This document shows positions 1-7,760 of a DNA stretch of 11,366 nt, one piece after another. The notes below the pieces were generated by a model. The model saw only the letters and a list, made by a program, of their open reading frames with translations, had not been told where the DNA came from and did no database searches. Each line of letters starts with the position of its first letter. Within the stretch, counting starts at the first letter, position 1. This DNA is from G020354025 sp964621455 (GTDB taxonomy: Bacteria; Fidelibacterota; Marinisomatia; SCGC-AAA003-L08; TS1B11). A program made the position numbers and the translations under genes. The stretch covers positions 1-11,366 of the forward strand of contig CAZULW010000076.1 in assembly GCA_964621455.1 (NCBI GenBank), given 5' to 3'.

Positions 1-301
1 CGGCAATCGAAACGGCGCGCAGGGCGGGAGACCGGGGGCGCAGAAGCAGATAGACCACCACGGCCTCACCAACGTGGGAGCTGGGCCAGGCCATACCGAC
101 GGCGATTAAAAAGCCCAGGAGCAGGAGCACTACGACCAGAGTGCCGGCCCAGTCGGGGAGGAGTAGCGGCTCGAAGGTGGCATCGACAATCTGGAGGATG
201 ATGAAGGCCACGCCCGCATACACCGCCGCCACCTGGAAGACCCGGCGCTGCTGTCTATAACGTTTGCCGTATAGCTCATTCCGCCTTTGTGCTTGAACCA
301 A
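1..301 (-). pseudogene. Fragment of a membrane protein (cyclase/TPR-type N-terminal anchor, then PAP2-like motif), runs off window
   Basis: On the minus strand a frame different from that of the FG-GAP gene stays open from about 319 to the window edge. It reads a basic stretch (QQRRVFQVAAVYAGVAF, about 253-203), a hydrophobic segment, the sequence LLPDWAGTLVVVLLLLGF, and then WPSSHVGEAVVVYLLL (about 88-43). The first half resembles the basic plus transmembrane N-terminus of TPR or adenylate-cyclase-type proteins known from several environmental phyla. The PSSHV motif resembles the PSGH/PSSH motif of PAP2-family phosphatases. These two families do not normally adjoin. No convincing start codon or ribosome site is visible; the best in-frame candidate is a TTG at 301-299. 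I read this as a broken or chimeric fragment that continues beyond base 1. The family matches are from memory of motifs and are tentative. Confidence 0.4.
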
Positions 302-1095
302 CGACCGGCGCCGATAATGTCAATCTTGCCGTCCAGATCAACGTCGGCCGCCGCCAGGCCTTCATATTTGTTATTGGGAGCGGTGAAAATCGCCGTCCGG
401 GACCATTCACCAGCGGCTTTGGGATCACCTGGAATCTCAAACAGAAACAGCTGCCTGGCTCCCTGATTCCACGAGGCCAACTCCGTCCTGCCGTCGCCAT
501 CGAAGTCTCCGAAGATCTGGTCATGATGCTTATTGGAGCCGCTGTTCTTGATCAAGCGCCGCGTCCATGGCGTGTTCGGATCGTAATTTGGATGGGGATT
601 TTCCCACCACCAGATCTGATTGCTGCGAGAATCCCCTCCGAAGACTATATCGAGGTCCCCGTCCTCGTCGATGTCGGCGTAGTCATCACCAGCTTCGATA
701 CTGAGGGCCTCATCGTCGAGTGTGTGTTTTGACCATATCCCGCCGCCGCTGTATTTGTACCAGACCACCGACGGCCTTTTCGTCCGCTCGGCAATAACGA
801 AATCCAAAGTTCCATCCTTGTCGATGTCCAGGACAAGACTGGCCGTTTGCTGATTGCCCGAATTGGGTGGGGGAAGATCGCCAGCCTTACTTGAATAATA
901 AGTCCATGTAGAAACTCTGTCGGTACACGTATTCACCAAGGCTAATAACGCGATCAGGATTGCCGGTAAAATCAGTAGCTTCCTGGGCGTCTTAATTCCA
1001 TTCCCCTGAATCATGGCCGTAATTAGGGAAACAGCCGAAGAGGAAAATCCCGCCTCTCCTCCCAGCAGGCGGATACCTTCCTTGATGCGAGTCAC
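130..1095 (-). CDS. Exported FG-GAP/VCBS-repeat protein, 3' end aberrant
   Basis: This is a beta-propeller-type repeat protein. Four calcium-binding D-x-D-x-D-G-type loops are visible at residues 90-95 (DIDKDG), 141-146 (DIDEDG), 197-202 (DFDGDG) and 251-256 (DVDLDG), each followed by the usual hydrophobic strand. Such proteins are usually secreted and bind ligands or surfaces; no catalytic role can be assigned. A hydrophobic export signal lies at about residues 39-57, ending at a Cys in a poor lipobox (VNTC). The frame opens with GTG at 1095, but the leader before the hydrophobic segment is then unusually long; ATG at 1014-1012 is an alternative, and neither has a strong ribosome site. The gene lies 30 nt after the PmoA-like gene and is probably last in that operon. 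After about residue 281 (near base 253) the sequence stops looking like this family and becomes Arg/Ser-rich. From there the reading frame is probably the wrong frame of another gene, so the true C-terminus is missing. Confidence 0.75.
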   Translation of the reverse strand: MTRIKEGIRLLGGEAGFSSSAVSLITAMIQGNGIKTPRKLLILPAILIALLALVNTCTDRVSTWTYYSSKAGDLPPPNSGNQQTASLVLDIDKDGTLDFVIAERTKRPSVVWYKYSGGGIWSKHTLDDEALSIEAGDDYADIDEDGDLDIVFGGDSRSNQIWWWENPHPNYDPNTPWTRRLIKNSGSNKHHDQIFGDFDGDGRTELASWNQGARQLFLFEIPGDPKAAGEWSRTAIFTAPNNKYEGLAAADVDLDGKIDIIGAGRWFKHKGGMSYTANVIDSSAGSSRWRRCMRAWPSSSSRLSMPPSSRYSSPTGPALWS

Positions 1096-1125
1096 TCCAG
1101 GAGATTATCCTTCAGGTCATTGTAT

Positions 1126-2451
1126 TCATTCATAACTCAAAACTTCGACCTTCGGTCCGTTAAGAAACGCCGAATGTTTCTCGGCCAGCTCTTCCCGGGC
1201 GGGCATGTCTCCCTCACCAACCAAGATTCGATAGCGCAGCGCCAGGGTCTCGCCTGAACCGATTTTTTTCTTGAAGAACGCTCCGAACCGTCCGTAGTCA
1301 CGATAGGCCGAATAGAGCGTGGGCCGCGGATTTTCCGGGGGATTCATGTGCTGCACGCTGTAGCGCCGGCCATTGAGCCCGTAGGACATCGCCGCCCAGG
1401 GGAGGTCCTGGTCCTTGCCTGGGTCGATACCGTCTTCGTGAAACAGATAAGTCGCTCGGTCATCTTGGGTACCCTCAACGACATTCTGCGGGACCTGCTT
1501 ATCGGCCGTGGCAGCCACTTTTTGGGCCCGTTCGCTGCCCGTGGAGACATCGTTGTGAGCCCGGTACTGAAAGCCGCCGTGTTCCGGATCGCCATTGAGA
1601 TACACATCGCCCCGGACCGCTTCAAGCCGGGTGTGGAAATCCAGCAGGAGGATCGTGGGGTCGGGCTGACGGAACACAGTGATTTTCCGCTGCTCGACAA
1701 TGATCGGCTCGCCGTTTGGATCGTTCCAGCTAATCAGCGACTCCGAGATTGCCAGGACTGGACCGGCCGTCTCCTTCAGGAATCTCTGATGCCTCTGGGC
1801 CACCCCATTCATGGACCACAGATTGTATTCCTCCCCGCCGAACTCCAACTTGTTCCAGCCAATGAATATGCCGCGATGGTGCGGGTAGAGGCCGCCCGGC
1901 GGCCCCTTGGTCAGCAGGTTCTCTCCCTCAGCATCAAAAACGTGGTGATAGGGTTTATTGGTATCATCGAGACGCTCCGGGGATGAATCGTCATAGGCAT
2001 ACATATAGCGCATCACCTTGCGCTCGTTGAACAGCAAATCGAGATAATCACCTGGCTTGTCCTTCCAGGAAAACCCTTCCTGAGAGGCTTTTTCGCGATG
2101 GCTCAGGGTGGCCGTCCAGCTGCCTGTCCCGCCTGCCTTTGCCTGCGGCAGTATCCACCACAGCTGTGCCTTTCCCCCTTGGGCTATGACAATCTGCCCC
2201 GGTACACCTGCGCCGGCCACGCCCTGTTCTCTGAGGACGACAGAAATTTCCTCGACAGGCACCCGGGTGAATTGTTCGGGCAGTTCTATTGTTGCGTAAA
2301 GCGGGACATTGACCCAATCAGCCTTCGGAGCAGAGACATGAAGACGAATCCGGGCGGGCTCAATTTCCCGGGCAGGAACCTGCGCGACGCTCCAGCCGGA
2401 AACGACGGCAATCGTTAAAATGGCAGCCACAAGTTTTGTCTTGCTTCTCAC
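1126..2451 (-). CDS. PmoA/DUF6807 family exported protein
   Basis: A 441-residue secreted protein. Residues 1-23 form a Sec signal peptide: basic MRSKTK, a hydrophobic core, then SVAQ. After a beta-rich N-terminal region of about 100 residues comes the domain known as PmoA/DUF6807. Its recognisable block is around RYMYAYDDSSPERLDDTNKP and GGLYPHHRGIFIGW, followed by a C-terminal beta-sandwich-like region with HGGFQYRAHNDVS. The Pfam nickname 'methane oxygenase PmoA' is historical; the protein has none of the membrane helices of the methane monooxygenase subunit. Genes of this family commonly sit in polysaccharide-use clusters of Planctomycetes and Bacteroidota, but the biochemical function is not settled. 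Translation begins at GTG (2451-2449) with AGAAAGGG just upstream, inside the last codons of the preceding gene. The two genes are only 3 nt apart, so they are likely translationally coupled. The leader resembles that of the upstream DUF5060 gene. Confidence 0.85.
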   Translation of the reverse strand: MRSKTKLVAAILTIAVVSGWSVAQVPAREIEPARIRLHVSAPKADWVNVPLYATIELPEQFTRVPVEEISVVLREQGVAGAGVPGQIVIAQGGKAQLWWILPQAKAGGTGSWTATLSHREKASQEGFSWKDKPGDYLDLLFNERKVMRYMYAYDDSSPERLDDTNKPYHHVFDAEGENLLTKGPPGGLYPHHRGIFIGWNKLEFGGEEYNLWSMNGVAQRHQRFLKETAGPVLAISESLISWNDPNGEPIIVEQRKITVFRQPDPTILLLDFHTRLEAVRGDVYLNGDPEHGGFQYRAHNDVSTGSERAQKVAATADKQVPQNVVEGTQDDRATYLFHEDGIDPGKDQDLPWAAMSYGLNGRRYSVQHMNPPENPRPTLYSAYRDYGRFGAFFKKKIGSGETLALRYRILVGEGDMPAREELAEKHSAFLNGPKVEVLSYE

Positions 2452-2454
2452 GAT

Positions 2455-4272
2455 TCAGCCCTTTCTGATGCTTATGTTTTTACAGATGATAACCCAGTCT
2501 TTGTCGCTGTTGTCCGGCGGACTGCCAAGGGGAACCATGCCCGGGCCGGTGACATTGGCAACCGAGCCGTGCAGTAGTTCACCGCTAGAACGTGGATTGT
2601 ACCATCGTACAGTGTAGGTACCCGCCGCCAGGTTCAGGTTCGTCGTTCCGCCCTCGGGCAGATAAACCGCGTAGGTATCACCGGGCTTCGCCAGACACCA
2701 TCCCCGGGACACCAGGGAGTCAGCCGAAGACATCTCGTGGAATGGCAGATACTTATGGAAAAACTCCAGCGCATAGCGCGTCAGGTCCCACATGTGGCCG
2801 CGGCTGCGCCAGTCCTCGCAGTTAAGGTCGTTGTGGGGGGACGTGTATCCGAAATACCACTCGACGCCGGCACCACCGGCCATGAGGTTGCCCCAGAGGC
2901 AGTTCTTGCGCGGCTGATCGTGGGTGGGGTCGCTCAAGTCGGGCCTGACGCCGTTGGAACCATGACCATACTCATCCAGGCAAACAACCCACTTATGACC
3001 AGCGGCGGCCGAGCGGTCAATCCACTTTATCGTCTCCGAATGGGTATCTGAGCCGGTCCTGTTCATCTGAAGCGAAGGGCCATCGGAATCGACATACCCG
3101 AGAAGTGGATTGTAGACCCGGTCATATTGCCTCGGATGGGTATGCACAACCACGGGATGATCGTAGGGGTCGTTGTGCTTGAAGAAGCTGGCGAACGCCT
3201 TGCGCTGGGCATCCGTGTTTGTGTTTTCCTCACCGAGGTTCCACACGAGCGCGGGATGGTGGCCGAAGCGGGCGATCAGTTCACGGTAGTAGAGCTTTCG
3301 TTGACTGCCCAACTCACCGCCGTCGAGGGCCTGATCGTTTTCGGTCTCCTGCGTGATAACGTGCAGCATCAGACCGAGTTGGTCCATGTGTGAAAAAACG
3401 ATCTCCCATTGGTCAAGCTTGCTGCAGTCGAAACGGTACCGTTCCTCGGGACTGGTCCAGGGCCAGACATCCTTGCCATCCCCGCCATCGATGTTGTAGG
3501 TGAGAAAATAGACGCTGTTCATCCCCTTGGAGGCCAGGTAATTCAGGGCACCGATGATGTTCTTGCCTTTGCCGTTTTTCCAGGTTGGATCTCCGGGATA
3601 CCAGTCTCGCCGGTGCGGGGCATAGGCATGGAGGAACCGGTCACCTTCAGCCTCCCCTTCCCTGTAGAGGCCGGCGAGGTCGAAGGTGCCGTCGAAATCG
3701 ACATACCCCAGAAGGTTCTCCGGGCTGTCGGCACCGCCCTTGATGAAGTACCCGCCGGATTCTGCAAACTGCAGGTAGCGCCCGCCGATATACCGCAACA
3801 TGCCTTTGCCGCGGTGATCACGCCCCGTCTTATCGGAAGGGGCCACGTCAAATGTCCCCTCTAATTTGTCGAAGGATTCAGACGAACCGGCATTGGGAGA
3901 GTTGCTCGCTGCAATGCCAGGGCCAGAACGGAAGGATACTTTATATGTCCAGGTACCCACCTCATCCGGGGTGAAGTGTACGCGCCACTTATTCCCGCCG
4001 GCAGCGCCGGTTTCTGACGCACTGCCATCTGCGGCATAGTAGCCCGGTACAGTGTAACGTTTGCTGCCTTTTGTAAAGGTAACGTTCAAACGGTAATCGA
4101 GGAATGGGTTCGGCGTGGCGTCCTCGCTGGTATCGGGCCCGTTAAAGGAAAGCGTAACCTTGTGCCACTTCTTCAGCTCACCGGTGATCGCCAAACTACT
4201 CTTAGGGCCGTTACAGCCGGTGATTGCGGCAATAACCAGAATGGCAATAGCAGACTTCGTTTTGCTTTTCGT
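2455..4272 (-). CDS. DUF5060 / putative glycoside hydrolase lipoprotein with C-terminal collagen-binding-like domain
   Basis: Probably a surface or periplasmic glycoside hydrolase of the DUF5060 plus DUF4038/apiosidase-like type. A beta-sandwich DUF5060 domain lies at about residues 35-145, including FTPDEVGTWTYKVSF. A (beta/alpha)8-like barrel follows at about 165-510; Glu residues in NLGEEN (345-350) and CLDEYG (431-436) are the candidate acid/base and nucleophile. The C-terminal domain (about 515-600, with YAVYLPEGG and YTVRWYNPRSSG) resembles the 'putative collagen-binding domain of a collagenase'. Conventional gene finding would begin at TTG 4194-4192. The frame, however, stays open back to a TAA at 4278-4276, and that extra stretch encodes KSKTKSAIAILVIAAITGC, a textbook lipoprotein signal with Cys20. 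No ATG, GTG or TTG precedes it; I place the start at ACG 4272-4270, about 8 nt after AAGG. This is either a rare start codon or a mutated ATG/GTG. Substrate is unknown. Confidence 0.8.
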   Translation of the reverse strand, partial: TKSKTKSAIAILVIAAITGCNGPKSSLAITGELKKWHKVTLSFNGPDTSEDATPNPFLDYRLNVTFTKGSKRYTVPGYYAADGSASETGAAGGNKWRVHFTPDEVGTWTYKVSFRSGPGIAASNSPNAGSSESFDKLEGTFDVAPSDKTGRDHRGKGMLRYIGGRYLQFAESGGYFIKGGADSPENLLGYVDFDGTFDLAGLYREGEAEGDRFLHAYAPHRRDWYPGDPTWKNGKGKNIIGALNYLASKGMNSVYFLTYNIDGGDGKDVWPWTSPEERYRFDCSKLDQWEIVFSHMDQLGLMLHVITQETENDQALDGGELGSQRKLYYRELIARFGHHPALVWNLGEENTNTDAQRKAFASFFKHNDPYDHPVVVHTHPRQYDRVYNPLLGYVDSDGPSLQMNRTGSDTHSETIKWIDRSAAAGHKWVVCLDEYGHGSNGVRPDLSDPTHDQPRKNCLWGNLMAGGAGVEWYFGYTSPHNDLNCEDWRSRGHMWDLTRYALEFFHKYLPFHEMSSADSLVSRGWCLAKPGDTYAVYLPEGGTTNLNLAAGTYTVRWYNPRSSGELLHGSVANVTGPGMVPLGSPPDNSDKDWVIICKNISIRKG

Positions 4273-4342
4273 CTCTTAACCTTATCTGTGGAAAAGTATA
4301 GTCGTGGCCTTCCCGGCTCCTCCGGTCTTATCAAAGATGATA

Positions 4343-4393
4343 GGCGGAAGAGGGATCGAACCAATGCAAGGCCGGTCCGGCCCCTCTTCCTCC
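4343..4393 (-). other. Intergenic stem-loop between dehydrogenase and DUF5060 genes
   Basis: The arms 4343-4354 and 4382-4393 are complementary over 12 positions with one mismatch. The loop contains a perfect 13-nt palindrome, ggccggtccggcc, at 4370-4382. The element lies in the 137-nt gap between the stop of the upstream dehydrogenase and the proposed start of the DUF5060 gene. No T-run follows it on the minus strand, so it does not look like a standard terminator. It could act as a partial terminator, attenuator or RNA-stability element that sets different expression for the two genes. The role is inferred. Confidence 0.5.
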
Positions 4394-4409
4394 GGTTGCT
4401 GATTGTACC

Positions 4410-5861
4410 TTATACTTTCGCCGGGATGACGTAGGGTTTGCGGTACTTACGGGTCAGCATCTTATCGGCCTCCCTATCACCGACAAACTTCTCCTTGCGG
4501 CCGTCGAAGGTAAGGTCCCGTCCGAGCCGGTAGGAAATATTCGCCAGGTGAGGCAGGGCGGAAGACATATACCCTTCCTCAATATCACAGTTCAGGTTTT
4601 CCCGCTTACCCGTGCGCAGGGCGTTGATGAAGTTGCCAACGTGGCCTCCGCCGCCGGTGCCGGCCAGGTTCATCGGGTCCGCCACGGGCTCTTCGGATTC
4701 GGAACTGGGTCCCGGTTCGTTGTCGCTGCCAAAATAGGTCCGCCAGGCACCTTTCAAGTGCATCCAGCCCTTTGAGCCGAGGAAGAGGTTACCGATCGTT
4801 ATGTCATCCTCGCCGTTGGTGAAGAGGCCGCGGGTGCCGAACTCCAGGATGGTACCATCGGCGTACTCGTAGATAGAGGTCTGGGTATTCGGCGTTTCCT
4901 GGGAGCAATCATAAGCGAACATGCCGCCCATGGAGCGGATCTTCACCGGGTGCTCATTCTTATTCAGGCCCCAGCGGGCGATGTCGAACTCGTGTGGCCC
5001 CTGGTTGCCCGTATCACCATTGCCGTAGTCCCAGTGCCAGTGCCAGTTGTAGTGGAACCGGTTGCGGTTGAACGGCTTTTTGGGAGCCGGGCCGAGCCAC
5101 TGGTCGTAATCCACCTTATCGAGGTACGCGGCGGTATAGGACGCTCCCCCTCTTCCACCTACGGTAGTCGAGTACGTTTCGCCCTCTTTCATGGGTCCAT
5201 CTGGATAGCGGCCGATATCGGCACGGGGCTTGAAACACAGCCCCCGGGCCATGTAAACATCACCGATGCCGCCATCGTGCAGGAACTGAATGGCCCGCTG
5301 GACATTTCTATTGGAACGGCTCTGAAAGCCTACCTGCACCAGGCAGTTGTATTTCCGGGCCGCTTCCACCATCTTGCGCCCTTCCCATACATTATGGCAG
5401 GACGGCTTCTCCACGTAGACGTGCTTACCGGCCTGGCAGGCCCAGATTGATGTCAGGGCATGCCAGTGGTTTGGCGTCGCGGTGGCGATAGCATCAATCT
5501 CTTTATCGTCAAAAGCCTTGCGCATGTCCTGTTCAGTGCCCGGTGAGTAGCCGTAATTGTCGGCGATCAGCTTGACCCGCTCGGGAAACAGATTCTGGTC
5601 AACATCGACGAGTGTTTTCAGGTGGACGCCTTCAACCTCGGTGAAGTTTCTTATCAGACTTCCCCCGCGGCCGCGGATGCCGATGATAGCCATGTTAATA
5701 CGGTCGTTGGCACCTACGATTCGGCTGTTTATGGCGGGGGCCGCTAGCGTTTTTGCAGCCAGGACGCTCCCGGCAGCGATGCCCACTGCCGCCTGCGTAC
5801 TGCGTCCGAGAAATTCACGCCGCGTGAGCCCGCTTTCCTGCTTGGTTTGATCCTGTTTCAT
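4410..5861 (-). CDS. Tat-exported Gfo/Idh/MocA family oxidoreductase (copy 1)
   Basis: A 483-residue NAD(P)-dependent sugar-type dehydrogenase. It starts with a twin-arginine signal (TRREFL at 13-18, then a hydrophobic AAVGIAAGSVLAA), so it should be exported folded, with cofactor bound. The Rossmann fold begins at IGIRGRGG (60-67). NHWH follows at 131-134, and the family signature EKP is at 151-153, where the Lys is the usual catalytic residue. The C-terminal half holds the substrate-binding beta-sheet domain, with WHWHWDYGNGDTGNQGPHEFD containing likely active-site His and Asp residues. ATG 5861-5859 is supported by AAGGAGAG seven bases upstream. It is probably first in an operon with the DUF5060, PmoA-like and FG-GAP genes. 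It is paralogous to the dehydrogenase at 6161-7618 and shares an almost identical 266-bp segment with it (residues 193-281). The substrate cannot be read from sequence; oxidation of a sugar or glycoside hydroxyl is expected. Confidence 0.9.
   Translation of the reverse strand: MKQDQTKQESGLTRREFLGRSTQAAVGIAAGSVLAAKTLAAPAINSRIVGANDRINMAIIGIRGRGGSLIRNFTEVEGVHLKTLVDVDQNLFPERVKLIADNYGYSPGTEQDMRKAFDDKEIDAIATATPNHWHALTSIWACQAGKHVYVEKPSCHNVWEGRKMVEAARKYNCLVQVGFQSRSNRNVQRAIQFLHDGGIGDVYMARGLCFKPRADIGRYPDGPMKEGETYSTTVGGRGGASYTAAYLDKVDYDQWLGPAPKKPFNRNRFHYNWHWHWDYGNGDTGNQGPHEFDIARWGLNKNEHPVKIRSMGGMFAYDCSQETPNTQTSIYEYADGTILEFGTRGLFTNGEDDITIGNLFLGSKGWMHLKGAWRTYFGSDNEPGPSSESEEPVADPMNLAGTGGGGHVGNFINALRTGKRENLNCDIEEGYMSSALPHLANISYRLGRDLTFDGRKEKFVGDREADKMLTRKYRKPYVIPAKV
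5020..5285. repeat. Near-identical tract shared by the two dehydrogenase genes, copy 1
   Basis: This matches 6792-7057 at a constant offset of 1772. There is one mismatch (5052, g against a) in 266 bp, and 5053-5285 is identical for 233 bp, including synonymous positions. Directly outside, the paralogues differ at many bases; divergence is greatest past 5286. It covers residues 193-281 of copy 1. Confidence 0.95.
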
Positions 5862-6094
5862 GGTTTTCTCTCCTTATATAGTCTCGGCATTTGATGGATT
5901 GGTTATGCCAGTTCAACTGTTTTCGAGGCAAAAGGGAACCCACCTCATGCTCAAGACAACGATTTGCTTAGACTATAAGCCAAATGCATGGTAACTACCC
6001 TTTTCGGGAAGTATCCGCGATACCGCGGCTTACCCGGACAATATTACCCGCTTTCAGGCAGTGGGGCAAGACCAAAACGGAACCGATTCGAACA
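5862..6094 (-). other. Intergenic leader of dehydrogenase copy 1
   Basis: No gene is visible here. It must carry the promoter of the operon that begins at 5861, since a terminator lies just upstream at 6095-6131. A weak TATAGT (minus strand, near 5970) is the best -10 candidate, but I find no good -35 at normal spacing. The region does not resemble the leaders upstream of 7618 or 10043. The ribosome site AAGGAGAG lies at its 3' end. Confidence 0.4.
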
Positions 6095-6131
6095 GAAAAA
6101 ACCCGCCGACCTGTCTGCAAGCCGGCGGGTT
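6095..6131 (-). terminator. Rho-independent terminator after dehydrogenase copy 2
   Basis: On the minus strand, arms aacccgccg (6131-6123) and cggcgggtt (6108-6100) form a perfect 9-bp GC-rich stem with a 14-nt loop. It runs directly into a T-tract (complement of A 6096-6101). It lies about 30 nt after the stop codon at 6161 and separates this gene from the operon starting at 5861. Confidence 0.9.
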
Positions 6132-6160
6132 ACGTGATTGAGCCCTTGTTCCGTGTCGGG

Positions 6161-7618
6161 TTATACTTTGTTCGGCACGACGAAGGGTTTGCGGTACTTG
6201 CGGGTGAGCAGTTTGTCCGCTTCCCGGTCACCGACGAACTTCTCCTTTTTCCCGTCGAAAGTCAGGTCACGCCCGACGAGATAGGAGATGTTCCCCAGGT
6301 GGGGCAGTACGCTGGACATATGGCCTTCCTCGACCTCGCAGGTCAGGTCTTCCCTCTTTCCCGACCGGATGGCATCGGTGAAGTTCTGGTAGTGCCCACC
6401 GGCAATACTGATCAGGACCAGGGGATCGCTGCCCTCACCGGAGGCCTGGGCGGTCTCGGCGCCGGAGCCGGGACCGGGCTCGTCATCCCGGCCGAAGTAG
6501 CTCTGCCAATCCCTGCCGTTGCCGTCCAGCTGCAGCCAGCCTTCAGTGCCGTAAAAGAGGTTGCCGATCTTGACCTCGCCTTCATTGTTGGTGAAGATGC
6601 CGCGGGTACCGAACTCCAGGATGGTGCCATCAGCGTACTCGAAGATGGAGATCTGGGTGTTCGGTGTCTCCTGGGAGCAGTCATAGGCAAACATGCCACC
6701 CATGGAGCTGATCTTCACCGGGTGCTCATTCTTGTTCAGGCCCCAGCGGGCGACGTCGAACTGGTGCGGGCCTTGGTTCCCGGTGTCGCCGTTGCCGTAG
6801 TCCCAGTGCCAGTGCCAGTTGTAATGGAACCGGTTGCGGTTGAACGGCTTTTTGGGAGCCGGGCCGAGCCACTGGTCGTAATCCACCTTATCGAGGTACG
6901 CGGCGGTATAGGACGCTCCCCCTCTTCCACCTACGGTAGTCGAGTACGTTTCGCCCTCTTTCATGGGTCCATCTGGATAGCGGCCGATATCGGCACGGGG
7001 CTTGAAACACAGCCCCCGGGCCATGTAAACATCACCGATGCCGCCATCGTGCAGGAATTTCATAGCCTGACGGACAGCGGTACGGCTGCGGTTCATATAG
7101 CCGGACTGGACAATCCGATTGTATTTGCGGGCCGCCTCCACCATCTGCCGCCCTTCCCAGACGTTGTGAGAAGTGGGCTTCTCCACGAAGACGTGCTTGC
7201 CGGCCTGGCAGGCCCAGATAGTGGCCAGGGCGTGCCAGTGGTTGGGGGTGGCGATGACGACGGCGTCGATGTCCTTGTCATCAAAGACGCGGCGCATATC
7301 CTGCACGGCGCCGGGTACTTTACCACCCTGGGCTTTAGCGGCCTGCTCAGCCCTTTCAGGGATCAGGTTCAGGTCGACGTCGCAGAGGGTCTTCACCTCC
7401 ACGTTCTCAAGTCTCGCGAAGCCGCGCATGAGGCCTCCGCCCTGTCCCCGGATGCCGATGTTGGCCACTACGAGGAGATCGTTGGCGCCGACGACGCGGT
7501 TACTGACGATCGGGGCGGCGCGGGTGATCATGGCGCTGCCGGCCACAACCCCTGCGGCAACCTGCCCACTGCGCGTCAGGAACTCTCGCCGTGATATTTC
7601 CTTAGGTTTACTCGACAT
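6161..7618 (-). CDS. Tat-exported Gfo/Idh/MocA family oxidoreductase (copy 2)
   Basis: A 485-residue paralogue of the dehydrogenase at 4410-5861 with the same architecture. It has a Tat signal (SRREFL at 9-14, then AAGVVAGSAM), a Rossmann motif IGIRGQGG at 54-61, NHWH at 126-129, and catalytic-signature EKP at 146-148. The substrate domain also has WHWHWDYGNGDTGNQGPHQFD. It should oxidise a sugar or glycoside in the periplasm with a tightly bound nicotinamide cofactor carried through Tat. ATG 7618-7616 is preceded by AAAGGAGG at six bases. The gene is a single transcription unit, with a promoter at 7742-7770 and a terminator at 6095-6131. Its 5' end (upstream region, ribosome site and Tat leader) is related to that of the TIM-barrel gene at 9123-10043, while its catalytic part is related to copy 1. 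The C-termini of the two dehydrogenases match closely (RKYRKP then V/I-P-x-KV). Two distinct substrates or one heteromeric enzyme are both possible. Confidence 0.9.
   Translation of the reverse strand: MSSKPKEISRREFLTRSGQVAAGVVAGSAMITRAAPIVSNRVVGANDLLVVANIGIRGQGGGLMRGFARLENVEVKTLCDVDLNLIPERAEQAAKAQGGKVPGAVQDMRRVFDDKDIDAVVIATPNHWHALATIWACQAGKHVFVEKPTSHNVWEGRQMVEAARKYNRIVQSGYMNRSRTAVRQAMKFLHDGGIGDVYMARGLCFKPRADIGRYPDGPMKEGETYSTTVGGRGGASYTAAYLDKVDYDQWLGPAPKKPFNRNRFHYNWHWHWDYGNGDTGNQGPHQFDVARWGLNKNEHPVKISSMGGMFAYDCSQETPNTQISIFEYADGTILEFGTRGIFTNNEGEVKIGNLFYGTEGWLQLDGNGRDWQSYFGRDDEPGPGSGAETAQASGEGSDPLVLISIAGGHYQNFTDAIRSGKREDLTCEVEEGHMSSVLPHLGNISYLVGRDLTFDGKKEKFVGDREADKLLTRKYRKPFVVPNKV
6792..7057. 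repeat. Near-identical tract shared by the two dehydrogenase genes, copy 2
   Basis: Partner of 5020-5285 (see that entry), covering residues 188-276 of the copy-2 dehydrogenase. It is in direct orientation, about 1.77 kb apart. An origin by gene conversion between the paralogues is the simplest reading. Confidence 0.95.
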
Positions 7619-7760
7619 TTGGGTCCTCCTTTATCTTGACTCTCTTGAACTCTACTGGAATTTACAGGAAAAAATTCACCCAGTGCATGGTTAAAACGAG
7701 ATGTACACCCATGATATTACATCCCGGATTCCAGCGATCTGTATATAATGAATTTCATCC
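7619..7760 (-). repeat. Leader region related to the one at 10044-10172, copy A
   Basis: This untranslated region aligns by eye with 10044-10172. Matching blocks include atttacag near the ribosome site, a taaaac block, a tgat-tacat/tgacat block followed by ggattc, and the perfect palindrome at the far end. The similarity continues into the Tat-signal codons of both genes. It has accumulated many differences, so the duplication is old or constrained only in parts. Confidence 0.65.

Noticed and set aside
1126..2451. Methane oxidation implied by the name PmoA
   Set aside because: The protein is the soluble exported DUF6807/PmoA-like family, with no membrane helices or companion monooxygenase subunits nearby.
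5984..7594. A 536-codon open frame on the plus strand
   Set aside because: It lies opposite the well-supported dehydrogenase gene, has no ribosome site or family likeness, and crosses that gene's terminator; it is an antisense shadow in GC-rich sequence.
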